NCBI GenBank assembly: GCA_029228645.1
Contig: JAPTHR010000006.1
Span: 124,001-188,000 of the forward strand
DNA length: 64,000 nucleotides
Direction of reading: 5' to 3'
DNA from: Gammaproteobacteria bacterium Milos-ODIII6
Lineage (GTDB): Bacteria; Pseudomonadota; Gammaproteobacteria; Chromatiales; Chromatiaceae
Shown piece after piece: positions 26,820-34,792 of the stretch. The translations under genes were made by a program, and so were the position numbers. The notes below the pieces were generated by a model. The model had not been told where the DNA came from and ran no database searches. It worked only from the letters and a program-made list of their open reading frames with translations. Each line of letters begins with the position of its first letter. Within the stretch, counting starts at the first letter, position 1.

Positions 26820-27656
26820 TCAGCGCCTATGCAGATCGTGCTCCACCGCGAACACCTGGCTGTAGAGGTTGCTGACCCAGGCTCGGCCTTCGGCGGTCGT
26901 CTCGAGGTAGACCAGGGCATCCTTGAGATAGGGGTAGGCGGTGCTCCAGAAAAAGCCGGGATAGCCGCGCCGCAGATCGCCGGGGTTGGAGAAACCCAGA
27001 CGCCGGTTTACCCCCGTCTCCTCGAACTCGTAGAAGAGTGCCGAGATGTTCTGCAGATAGCGCGCGTTGGCCAGCTGCCCGATCAGGTCTGCCGCCCGCA
27101 GCAATCCGGGGAAATCCCGCGTCTCCTGGTGGTCGCCGTCCTGGGGGACGGGAAACCGGGTACGCTCGATGAACTGGGCGATCCGCTCCACGTCAAGCAG
27201 GGTGTTACCTGCAAAGCGGCTCCGGACGAAACAGATGCCCCGGTCCACATGGTAAGGGGTGAGCGCCGCATCGGTACCGCCGTCGCCCAGCGCGACCGTT
27301 TCCTGTCCTACACCGGTGGCATACACCCCGGTCCGGTCCTGTTTGCACAGTCCGCGGACGTATCCGAGGTCGTGACATACCAAGGCAACCACGAAGTGCA
27401 GCCAATCCAGGGGGGTGACCCCGCCGTCCAGCAGTTGCTTGCCGCGGATGATCTCCAGTCCCACCTGGGTGACGTCCGCAGTGTGCTGGACATTGTGATA
27501 CGGGGCGTCGCTGTTGGCTATGAGCGATAGGGCCATGTTGGCCGACCAGTCGGCGATATTCGGGTATTCCGGATACTGCAGCCCGAAGTCGCGTTCGTAT
27601 GCGGCCCGTAAACAACGGGAAAGCTCGTCTCTCACCAGTCTCGTGGCGTCGATCAT
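26820..27656 (-). CDS. HD-domain phosphohydrolase resembling class I cyclic-nucleotide phosphodiesterase
   Basis: A 278-residue protein. APYHNVQHTADVTQ (residues 51-64) closely matches the YHNxxHAxDVxQ signature of class I (mammalian-type) cyclic-nucleotide phosphodiesterases. Metal ligands are His58, the His95-Asp96 pair in ALVCHDLGY, and Asp190 in RAADLIG. The second PDE motif is altered: HDLGYVRG instead of HDxxHPG, so catalysis on cAMP/cGMP needs testing. The ATG at 27654-27656 has a strong GGAGGA six bases upstream and is preferred to the ATG five codons earlier. It is convergent with the CNB transporter, and its neighbours make it a candidate off-switch for cyclic-nucleotide signalling (inference). 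Confidence 0.7.
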   Translation of the reverse strand: MIDATRLVRDELSRCLRAAYERDFGLQYPEYPNIADWSANMALSLIANSDAPYHNVQHTADVTQVGLEIIRGKQLLDGGVTPLDWLHFVVALVCHDLGYVRGLCKQDRTGVYATGVGQETVALGDGGTDAALTPYHVDRGICFVRSRFAGNTLLDVERIAQFIERTRFPVPQDGDHQETRDFPGLLRAADLIGQLANARYLQNISALFYEFEETGVNRRLGFSNPGDLRRGYPGFFWSTAYPYLKDALVYLETTAEGRAWVSNLYSQVFAVEHDLHRR

Positions 27657-27665
27657 CGCGGTTCC

Positions 27666-27689
27666 TCCCATTTTTCTTATTTTATGGGA
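27666..27689 (-). promoter_or_regulatory. inverted repeat over the ribosome binding site of the phosphodiesterase-like gene
   Basis: On the minus strand TCCCAT, a 12-nt A-rich loop, and ATGGGA form a 6-bp stem. The second arm runs into the GGAGG ribosome binding site, and a TAAAAT -10-like hexamer lies inside. It could hide the ribosome binding site or be an operator; the stem is weak. Confidence 0.3.
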
Positions 27690-27711
27690 ATTCTCTCCAT
27701 GCTACCGCAAT

Positions 27712-27815
27712 TGGATAACCGTTCATCCCAGTCGGGAAGGGCGCGGGAAACCCATCCGGTCCGGGCCATTCCCTTTACCCTTGAGGGGGTGAAGCCGCTC
27801 CTTCACCACGAGTCG
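27712..27815. repeat. degenerate intergenic repeat resembling part of the 6119-6340 array
   Basis: The segments CATCCCA, GGGAAGGG, GGGAAACCCATCCGGT and CCCTTGAGGGGGTGAAG echo the order seen at about 6289-6350 (CATCCCAACC, GGGGGAAGGGGAAAACC, AATCCGGTT). The match is partial and by eye. It fits a dispersed palindromic repeat family but could be chance similarity of G/C-rich runs. Confidence 0.3.
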
Positions 27816-27869
27816 ACCCATTTCGACAACTCCTGACGCCCGGGGCTGGCTTGCGTCGACACGGCGTGA

Positions 27870-29852
27870 TCAGTTCTCTGCGCCCTGCGCGGCTTTTTCT
27901 GCTTCGTCCCGCTGTTGGCACCATCTCGCGACAACCTCATAGAGCTGTTCGGGGTAGTAGGGCTTGGCGAGCAGGTCATTCATGCCGGCTTCGCGCACTT
28001 CCTCGAGCTTTTCGGGCAGGGCATGCGCGGTGACTGCAATGATGGGCACGCTCGAGCGTTCCCCGGTGGCGGCGCGCATCTCACGCGCCACCTCGATACC
28101 GCTCATCTCGGGCATTTCGAGGTCCATGAGTACGATGTCAAAGTCTTCGTTGTGGAATCGTTGCAGCGCTTCGGACCCACCATCGACCGCCGCCACGTCG
28201 ACGCCACGGCTGTTCAGAAGTGATCGCATCAGTGCCAGGTTGACCGCGCTGTCGTCGACGGCGAGGGCGCGAATGCCCTTGAGGGATATTCTGGGAAACC
28301 TTTGCAGTGGCGTCGCCCCGTTTTCATCCGCCGCGAAAGCTGGCGCAGCATACGGCACTTGAGTGGCTTGACCGAGACTGACCACGACACGGAAACCGGA
28401 CCCGACACCCGGTGTGCTGCTGACGGTGATTTCTCCATCCATCATCTGGGCAAGTCTTTGCGCGACGACGAGCCCAAGCCCGGTGCCCCCGAAGCGTCGG
28501 GTGATTGACCCATCCCCTTGTTGGAAGGGTCGGAAAAGTGCCTTTAACTGCTCAGGGGCAATACCAATCCCGGTATCCTCGACTGTTATTTCGAGACGAA
28601 CCCCGTCAGGCAGCGAGTCCATCAGTTCGAGCGATACGCGCACCCAGCCCTGCTCGGTAAACTTGATCGCGTTGCCGACCAGGTTATTGAGGATCTGCTG
28701 CAATCGCAGTCGGTCACCGACCACGACCAGCGGTAGCTGTTCGCTACACCGGAAGGTCAACTCGAGTCCCTTGGCGGCGGCCTTGGCTCTGAACAGCCGC
28801 TCGGTGGTAGACAGGAGGTCGCCGATTCGGAAATCCCCAGGCACCAGTTCCATCCTCCCGGCTTCGATCTTCGAGAAATCCAGGATGTCGTCGATGATGC
28901 TGAGCAGGCTGTTGGCAGACAGCTCGATGGTCTCTGCGAACTGTCGTTGCTCGGGATCCAGCGCCGTTTTGTTCAACAGGCCGATGTAACCGATCACGCC
29001 TGTCATGGGGGTGCGTATCTCGTGGCTCATCATGGCGAGAAATTCGCTTTTGGCGTTGCTCGCAGCAAGCGCCTGCTGCTTTGCCTGCTCCAGTTCTTGG
29101 GTACGATGAGCGACCTTCTGCTCGAGGTTGCGCCGGTATGATTTGAGTTCTTCGTCGTAGCGTTGGATTTGATCCAGCATATGGTTGAACGCATCGCTCA
29201 GTTGCCCGAGTTCGTCTTCGCTCAAACGATGCGCTCTCGTCTCGAATCGGCGGGTGCGGGAAACCCGGTTCATGACATTCAGCAGATCCCTTATCGGTAC
29301 CGTTATCAGGCGATGCAGCCAGCTGGAGAGCACGAAGGCGACGACCATCGATGCCAGGAAGACCCCTAAAACCGCAACCAACTGCCACAGAAGGCCCTGG
29401 CGTGCGGTGCTCATGTCGCCGATCAGCTGTAATTCACCGATCTGTTCTCCGTCGAAAAGAACCGGTTCCTGTATCCGGATGTCTTCCAGTAACCCCTGCA
29501 GCAGAACCATCTCGACTGCCGAGCCGGCGTTTTCGGCGAGCCGCGTGGACCGGTAGGCGACGAAGCGGCCTCCATCCGGCTGGGTGATCCCGGCGCTGAG
29601 GACGTCCTCCTGAGTGGATAGCGTCGCCAGGATCTCCTGCGCGGCCTCGCGATCATTGAAAGCGATCGCCGCGCGGCTATTGGCCGCCAGGATCCGCGCC
29701 AGGGAACGGAAATGTCCCTCCTGGGTGTCGCGCACGCCATGCAGTTGCGTCAGGATCGATGTGCCGAGGCCGAGCAGCAGAACGGTGGCTGCGACGCCGA
29801 GGATGATGACGTAGAGTTTCCGCTGGATTCCGAGGCGCCGCAGGAGCTTCAT
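27870..29852 (-). CDS. hybrid sensor histidine kinase with periplasmic CHASE8-like domain
   Basis: A 660-residue BarA-like kinase. Membrane helices at about 13-35 and 155-178 flank a periplasmic domain with [17 protein letters not shown], the pattern of CHASE8 sensors such as YfiN. A HAMP domain (about 178-232), coiled coil, HisKA domain with phospho-His277 in [10 protein letters not shown], HATPase domain (about 385-500), and a C-terminal receiver with phospho-Asp577 ([10 protein letters not shown]) follow. There is no Hpt domain, so a separate phosphotransfer protein is needed. The start codon overlaps the stop of the YfiR-like gene by 4 bp. Because YfiR binds the CHASE8 domain of YfiN elsewhere, the neighbour probably modulates this kinase (inference). 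Confidence 0.92.
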   Translation of the reverse strand: MKLLRRLGIQRKLYVIILGVAATVLLLGLGTSILTQLHGVRDTQEGHFRSLARILAANSRAAIAFNDREAAQEILATLSTQEDVLSAGITQPDGGRFVAYRSTRLAENAGSAVEMVLLQGLLEDIRIQEPVLFDGEQIGELQLIGDMSTARQGLLWQLVAVLGVFLASMVVAFVLSSWLHRLITVPIRDLLNVMNRVSRTRRFETRAHRLSEDELGQLSDAFNHMLDQIQRYDEELKSYRRNLEQKVAHRTQELEQAKQQALAASNAKSEFLAMMSHEIRTPMTGVIGYIGLLNKTALDPEQRQFAETIELSANSLLSIIDDILDFSKIEAGRMELVPGDFRIGDLLSTTERLFRAKAAAKGLELTFRCSEQLPLVVVGDRLRLQQILNNLVGNAIKFTEQGWVRVSLELMDSLPDGVRLEITVEDTGIGIAPEQLKALFRPFQQGDGSITRRFGGTGLGLVVAQRLAQMMDGEITVSSTPGVGSGFRVVVSLGQATQVPYAAPAFAADENGATPLQRFPRISLKGIRALAVDDSAVNLALMRSLLNSRGVDVAAVDGGSEALQRFHNEDFDIVLMDLEMPEMSGIEVAREMRAATGERSSVPIIAVTAHALPEKLEEVREAGMNDLLAKPYYPEQLYEVVARWCQQRDEAEKAAQGAEN

Positions 29853-30433
29853 GGCCTGGCGCCTTCGTCGAGGATGTCGGCGAGATCCAGTAGCCGGGAA
29901 CTCAGGCGCAAGTCGGCCGTGCGCAATGCCACGATATTGATCCGAAAACGTATGCGGTCCTGTTGCCGGAACAATTCGATCATGCCCCCGGATCGTGAGA
30001 AATTCGCCTGCTCGCTAATCGTCAGGACCGGTCTTCCCCGGATACTGTCCAGCCAGTTTGCCATATTGGCGTTCTCGGATGCTGCCAGGTACAGAATGTG
30101 GCAGGCGTTCTGCGAACCCGGGTAGGCAAGGATCCGGACCGGTCGGCCGCGGACTCTTTCCCCTTCGAGCCTCTGCAGGCTCGTTGCCAGTCCGTCCGCG
30201 CCCGCGGTACAGATCATCAGGGGAGAGCGCGGGTTCCGCCAGGTGTCTTCGGGCCAGGTGGCGAACTTCGCGAAATTGAAAATATAGGCGGCTTTCAGGA
30301 GCGAGGCCTCTTTCAGATACTCCGCATGCGGCACCCCTGGCCAGAGGAAAATGGCCAGCGAAAAAAGGACCCAGGAAGCGCCGCTCGCGGGCTTCGTCCG
30401 GACCTTTGGTCGCATTGTGTGTTGGCCGTCCAT
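29849..30433 (-). CDS. YfiR-family periplasmic protein
   Basis: A 194-residue protein with an N-terminal signal segment ([12 protein letters not shown], likely cut at PHA-EY near residue 38) and the family's opening [20 protein letters not shown]. The conserved LPILTIS-like core appears as [21 protein letters not shown], and a final [13 protein letters not shown] resembles the family C-terminus. YfiR represses the diguanylate cyclase YfiN in Pseudomonas by periplasmic contact. Here the partner would be the CHASE8-type kinase encoded immediately downstream with a 4-bp overlap. It lies 9 bp after the TonB-dependent receptor gene. An alternative start six codons later is possible. Confidence 0.85.
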   Translation of the reverse strand: MDGQHTMRPKVRTKPASGASWVLFSLAIFLWPGVPHAEYLKEASLLKAAYIFNFAKFATWPEDTWRNPRSPLMICTAGADGLATSLQRLEGERVRGRPVRILAYPGSQNACHILYLAASENANMANWLDSIRGRPVLTISEQANFSRSGGMIELFRQQDRIRFRINIVALRTADLRLSSRLLDLADILDEGARP

Positions 30434-30442
30434 TGGCAGTGA

Positions 30443-32539
30443 CTATTTCCCTGGCAGATGGCCGAAATCGTAGCGCGCTTCGAAATAGATGCTTCGTTCC
30501 GGCAGTGGCAGGTCATCCGGAATCGAGCTGGAGGTCGCCGCTCGGGCACCCGTGTCGAAGAGGTTGCGTATCGAGAGCGCCAGGTCCCAGTTGCGGAGAC
30601 CCGTGTAGCGCAGCGTGGTGTCCGTCAGGAAGTTCGTGTCTTTATCCGCGCGGGCATCACCCGGACTCCGTTCGACCTCGCCACTCCAGTGGTTCTGGAT
30701 GTTCCAATGCCAGCCCGGTGAAATCCGCCAGTCGAGACGAACAAAGGCCGACTGCCTGGGGGTGCCAAAGGCACGGTATCCGTTGTTGTCAGAGTCGTTG
30801 ATCGCATAATTCCCGGCTATGCTGAGGTCGCTCCTGGGCTGCCACCATGCCTCGAATTCCAGGCCGTTGATGTTGTAGTCCCCGACGTTCTGATACTGCC
30901 GTTTCGGCAATCCGGCCACCGTCTGCAAGGTGATGGTATCGCTCTGCCTGTAGTGATAGGCGTTTATCCCAAGCCGTATCTTTTTGTTCGGCGTGTGGGT
31001 CAATGCCACTTCGTAGGTCTCGGACTCCTCCGGTTTGAGGTCGGGGTTGGGCAGCGAAAAAGAGGTTTCGGCGTACAGTTCCTGGAAGTAGGGGGCACGG
31101 AAGGCCTGGCCATACAGCAGCTTGGTTGTCCATTCGCCGGTCGGTCGCCATACCAGGGCGAGCCGCGGGTTGACGGTCTCCCCATAGTCCGAGTTGTGGT
31201 CGAAGCGTGCTCCAGCTGTGAATTCCACGCTATCCGTGATGTCCCAGATATCCTGTACGTAAGCGTAGGTAATGGTCCGGGATTTCTCCGGCGCGAAGGC
31301 GTAGGGCGTGCCCGACAGATCGACCAGCGGGCCACCCGCAGGGAGGGGATTGCCATTGCCGTCCATGCCGCTGTTGACCCATTGCTCAACCCGGTAGATG
31401 TCCTGCCAGCGGAATCCGGCACCCAGGGTCACACTGTGGTCCTCGAGTCCCCGGTAGGTTCCGCTGAGCTCGCCCAGGACGCTGTTCTCGGCGGAGGCCA
31501 TGAGGTTGAGAACGCCATTGGGGTAAACGCCGCTGGCGTCCGTGTAGCCGGGCGGCCATTCCTGGAAGCCGGGTCCGGATGAGTACTCGAGATGACGGTA
31601 GTGCAGTTGGCCGTTCAGTCCCCAATGCCTGGAAAACTGCTGATCATCGAAGAGTAACGCCGCCTGGAAGCGACTGGCGTCACCGCGGGTAAGCGGGTCT
31701 ATGGCACCCGCCCCGGTCATGCCTGTCTCGAGGTCGTCCTGCTTGGCGTAGTCCAGTTTGATGCGCCACTGATCGCGCGCGAGCGAGAACCGGATGTCCG
31801 CATTGTTCCAACCGTAGTTGGCCTCACCCGGTGCCAGAGAAGCACTGGTTCCGCTGTTCAGATCGTTCTGTGTCTGCGCATCGCGCGCAATGTAGGGCGC
31901 GAAACCATCCGTGCGAAAGAACTCGGCGGTCAGTGCCAGGTCGAAGCCGTTCAACTGCTCAGCATGCTGAACCCAGGTGGATGCGGTGTTGTCCGTGCCG
32001 AAGCGCGCACCGGCCTCGGAGCGGTCGATGCCGCCAGCGACCTTGGTGATCACGTTGATCACCCCGGCGGAGGCATCCGTGCCAAAAAGCGCCGAGCCTG
32101 GGCCGCGGATGATCTCGACGCGGTCGATCGCGCTGGCGGGTAAACCTTTCCAGAAGATCCCCAGACGCCACATCAGGTCGCTCATGGGTACGCCATCCAC
32201 CAGCAGAAGCGTCTGCTTGTCGTTGGCGCCACGGAAACTGATCATGGGACGGTAGCCGAATGGCTGGTAGCGGATGTGCAATCCGGGGACGGCGCGCAGC
32301 ACGTCGACCAGGTTGGCTGCACCGCTGGCGCGGATATCACTGGACGTTATCAAAGTGACAATGCCCGGCGTGGTTGTGAGTTCCTTGCGCGAGCCGGTCG
32401 CGATGCTGACTTTCTGCTGCATGAGTTCCTCGATGGGCAGAGACAGCAGATGATCCAAATGATCTCCGGGGTCGGCCAGGCTGAGCGGGGAACCCAGCAG
32501 TCCCAAAGTCAGAAAAAGCCCGGTATTGAAAGTCTTCAT
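30443..32539 (-). CDS. TonB-dependent outer-membrane receptor
   Basis: A 698-residue receptor. There is a signal peptide (MKTFNTGLFLTLG, cut after LSLA). A short N-terminal segment LLSLPIEELMQQKVSIATGSRKE serves as the TonB-box area. The plug domain (about 45-160) has LVDGVPMSD and VEIIRGPGSALFGTDASAGVINVITK, and a 22-strand barrel follows, ending in YDFGHLPGK. The substrate could be haem, cobalamin, a siderophore or a metal chelate; nothing in the sequence decides. The ATG overlaps the stop of the truncated-haemoglobin gene by 4 bp (ATGA), so the two are translationally coupled. It may act as the ligand-binding front end for the downstream YfiR/kinase pair (inference). Confidence 0.93.
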   Translation of the reverse strand: MKTFNTGLFLTLGLLGSPLSLADPGDHLDHLLSLPIEELMQQKVSIATGSRKELTTTPGIVTLITSSDIRASGAANLVDVLRAVPGLHIRYQPFGYRPMISFRGANDKQTLLLVDGVPMSDLMWRLGIFWKGLPASAIDRVEIIRGPGSALFGTDASAGVINVITKVAGGIDRSEAGARFGTDNTASTWVQHAEQLNGFDLALTAEFFRTDGFAPYIARDAQTQNDLNSGTSASLAPGEANYGWNNADIRFSLARDQWRIKLDYAKQDDLETGMTGAGAIDPLTRGDASRFQAALLFDDQQFSRHWGLNGQLHYRHLEYSSGPGFQEWPPGYTDASGVYPNGVLNLMASAENSVLGELSGTYRGLEDHSVTLGAGFRWQDIYRVEQWVNSGMDGNGNPLPAGGPLVDLSGTPYAFAPEKSRTITYAYVQDIWDITDSVEFTAGARFDHNSDYGETVNPRLALVWRPTGEWTTKLLYGQAFRAPYFQELYAETSFSLPNPDLKPEESETYEVALTHTPNKKIRLGINAYHYRQSDTITLQTVAGLPKRQYQNVGDYNINGLEFEAWWQPRSDLSIAGNYAINDSDNNGYRAFGTPRQSAFVRLDWRISPGWHWNIQNHWSGEVERSPGDARADKDTNFLTDTTLRYTGLRNWDLALSIRNLFDTGARAATSSSIPDDLPLPERSIYFEARYDFGHLPGK

Positions 32540-32982
32540 CCTGGTTCTTCTCTTTTTTCGTCCGGGCCAATCACCAGCCCGGGGGAGCCGTCGTACTCGG
32601 CGCGGTTGCGCATGTGATCCGCGGTGGAGAGGAACGCGTTTTCGAGACGTTCGCGAAAGCCTTTCTCGAGCGACATGTCCGCAAGGGCCTTGCGCATGCA
32701 GAGCATCCACTGATCGCGCTCTTTGATACCGATTGAAAATGGGAGGTGGCGGGCACGCAGTCGCGGGTGGCCATATTTCTGTACATACAGGTCTGGACCA
32801 CCCAGCCAGCCGGACAGGAAAAGGAACAGCTTTTCCCGCGAGCCACGCAGGCTGCTTGCATGCAGGTCGCGTATATCCCTGGCCGCTTCGAGCTCATCCA
32901 TGTAGTCGTAGAAGCGGTCGACGAGCTCGCGCACGCCCTGTTCACCACCGATGACCTGGTAAGGGTTCGTCTGGTCAATCAT
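32536..32982 (-). CDS. group II truncated haemoglobin
   Basis: A 148-residue 2-over-2 globin. Key positions are visible: Phe24-Tyr25 (B9-B10, distal pocket), His79 in LRARHLPFSI (proximal F8 haem ligand) and Trp92 (G8, diagnostic of group II). The family binds O2 and NO and is tied to NO/peroxide detoxification or to oxygen delivery. The ATG at 32980-32982 overlaps the end of gluQ by 8 bp, and its own stop overlaps the receptor start by 4 bp. It therefore sits inside the tight gluQ-globin-receptor-yfiR-kinase operon, an unusual context that suggests a role linked to that sensory system. Confidence 0.93.
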   Translation of the reverse strand: MIDQTNPYQVIGGEQGVRELVDRFYDYMDELEAARDIRDLHASSLRGSREKLFLFLSGWLGGPDLYVQKYGHPRLRARHLPFSIGIKERDQWMLCMRKALADMSLEKGFRERLENAFLSTADHMRNRAEYDGSPGLVIGPDEKREEPG

Positions 32983-33868
32983 GTGCAACTCCGGTACTCA
33001 TCAGCGCAGGTTGCCATGCGCTGGGGGCCCATTGCCAGAACTCGGTGAGCGAAAGTGGGCCCACGTGTGGCAGGGCCTGCCCCAGGAATCGCCAGGCAGC
33101 CAGCAGCGCAGGCATCGGGTCGCTCGGGTCGACGGGATGCGCGCTGTCGGCTTTGCTCAGCTTTCTGCCGTCCGATCCGAACACCAATGGAATGTGCAGA
33201 TAGTCGGGGGTGGGGTAATCGAGCAGGCGGCTCAGGAAAATCTGTCGTGGGGTCGATAGCAGCAGGTCGGCGCCGCGTACCACCTGGGTGATGCCGGCCA
33301 GTTCGTCGTCCACCACCACGGCGAGCTGATAGGCGAAAAAGCCATCGGCGCGACGAATCACGAAGTCGCCGACGTCGCGCGCAAGGACCTGCTCCTGATG
33401 GCCGAACAGTCGATCGACAAATACGATTTCGCGTTCGTTGCTACGAATGCGGGCGGCGTGACCCGGTTTGTCAGGCAGGCTCAGCTCTCTGCAGGTGCCG
33501 GGGTAGATGGGACCCTCCACTCCGGATCGTTGCGCCGCCTGTGCGATTTGCGAGCGGCTGCAGCGGCAGTAATAAACATGGCCCGACTGCTGCAGTCTCC
33601 CGAGAGCCTCCCGGTAGGCGCCGAGGTGTGCCGTCTGGTAGGCAACCTGCCCATCCCACTCGAACCCAAAGGCCTCGAGCGTTGCGAGAATCCGGCTGTC
33701 CATGCCTGCGACACAGCGACCCTGGTCGAGATCGTCCATGCGCAGCAGCCATTCGCCGGCGTGCGCGCGTGCATCGACACAGGAGGCGAGCGCGGCTGCC
33801 AGGGAGCCGAAGTGCAATGCCCCGGTAGGTGAGGGGGCGAATCGACCGCGATATACAGAGGTCACCAT
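32975..33868 (-). CDS. gluQ: glutamyl-Q tRNA(Asp) synthetase
   Basis: A 297-residue paralogue of the GluRS catalytic half that activates glutamate without tRNA and attaches it to queuosine in tRNA(Asp). It starts RGRFAPSPTGALHFGSL, the HIGH-equivalent motif, and has DGRKLSKAD as the KMSKS-equivalent. A zinc site is formed by YYCRCSRSQ and a later YPGTCR. The anticodon-binding domain of GluRS is absent, as expected. It is first in the operon running to the hybrid kinase, which places a housekeeping tRNA-modifying gene upstream of sensory genes. It is divergent from the cbbY-like gene. Confidence 0.95.
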   Translation of the reverse strand: MVTSVYRGRFAPSPTGALHFGSLAAALASCVDARAHAGEWLLRMDDLDQGRCVAGMDSRILATLEAFGFEWDGQVAYQTAHLGAYREALGRLQQSGHVYYCRCSRSQIAQAAQRSGVEGPIYPGTCRELSLPDKPGHAARIRSNEREIVFVDRLFGHQEQVLARDVGDFVIRRADGFFAYQLAVVVDDELAGITQVVRGADLLLSTPRQIFLSRLLDYPTPDYLHIPLVFGSDGRKLSKADSAHPVDPSDPMPALLAAWRFLGQALPHVGPLSLTEFWQWAPSAWQPALMSTGVAHD

Positions 33869-34039
33869 CTTCGTTCAGGGGCGCGTTTCCGGTTCCGCCT
33901 GAGGGCGTGCCAGGGTGGTAGGGGTTGGGATGGACGAGACCGTATCGGTGGCGACGAGCGCACTGACCGGGTGGCGATTCCGCTTGGCTTGCATGGTCGT
34001 TGCGGTATCCTTCAGAGTTTTTTTGAAGAGGACGATTCT

Positions 34040-34792
34040 ATGCCTGCGATTAAGGCCCTGGTATTCGATGTCGATGGGACCCTGGCGGATACCGAGCGCG
34101 ACGGTCACCGGGTCGCGTTCAATCGCGCCTTCAACGACGCCGGCCTGGATTGGGACTGGAGTGTGGAACTGTACGGCAGGCTGCTTTCGGTGACCGGAGG
34201 CAAAGAGCGCATCAAGTTTTATCTGGACCAGTTTAATACGGCGTTCGATGCCCCGGAAGATCTCGACGGTTTCGTTGCGGCACTGCACGCATCCAAGACC
34301 GAGCACTACAAGAACCTGATGGCCGAGGGGTCGGTGCCGCTGCGTCCCGGCGTCGAACGCCTGTTGCGCGAGGCCCTGGCGGCGAACGTGCCGCTGGCAA
34401 TCGCCACCACCACGACTCCCGACAATGTCACCGCGCTGCTCGAGAATACCCTGGGTCGCGAGTCGATCGATTGGTTCGCCGAGATCGGCGCCGGCGATAT
34501 TGTCCCTGCGAAGAAACCGGCGCCGGACATCTACACCTGGGTGTTGCAGCGACTGGGCCTGACGGGAGAGCAGGTGGTCGCCTTCGAGGATTCCGGGCAT
34601 GGCGTGACGTCGGCGGCCGATGCGGGAATCGACCGGATCCTGGTCACCACCAATGATTACACCAGGGGGCAGGACTTCTCACGCGCCACCCTGGTGATCG
34701 ATCAACTGGGCGAACCCGATCAGCTGCCGGTGCGCGCGGATGGGCAGTCCCTGGAGCGTTGCATCGACCTCGACATGCTCGCGCGCCTGTGA
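34040..34792 (+). CDS. cbbY: HAD-superfamily phosphatase, CbbY-like
   Basis: A 250-residue haloacid-dehalogenase-type phosphatase. The nucleophile motif is FDVDGTLADTERD with Asp10 and Asp12. TGGKERIKFYL matches the CbbY signature, ATTTTPDN is motif II, and KKPAPDIY plus VAFEDSGHGV are motifs III/IV. CbbY removes the Rubisco inhibitor xylulose-1,5-bisphosphate, so the gene hints at an autotrophic or mixotrophic host, but no Rubisco gene is in the window and beta-phosphoglucomutase-like roles remain possible. The ATG at 34040 was chosen because it begins the HAD fold. Its stop overlaps the next gene's start (GTGA). Confidence 0.85.
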   Translation: MPAIKALVFDVDGTLADTERDGHRVAFNRAFNDAGLDWDWSVELYGRLLSVTGGKERIKFYLDQFNTAFDAPEDLDGFVAALHASKTEHYKNLMAEGSVPLRPGVERLLREALAANVPLAIATTTTPDNVTALLENTLGRESIDWFAEIGAGDIVPAKKPAPDIYTWVLQRLGLTGEQVVAFEDSGHGVTSAADAGIDRILVTTNDYTRGQDFSRATLVIDQLGEPDQLPVRADGQSLERCIDLDMLARL

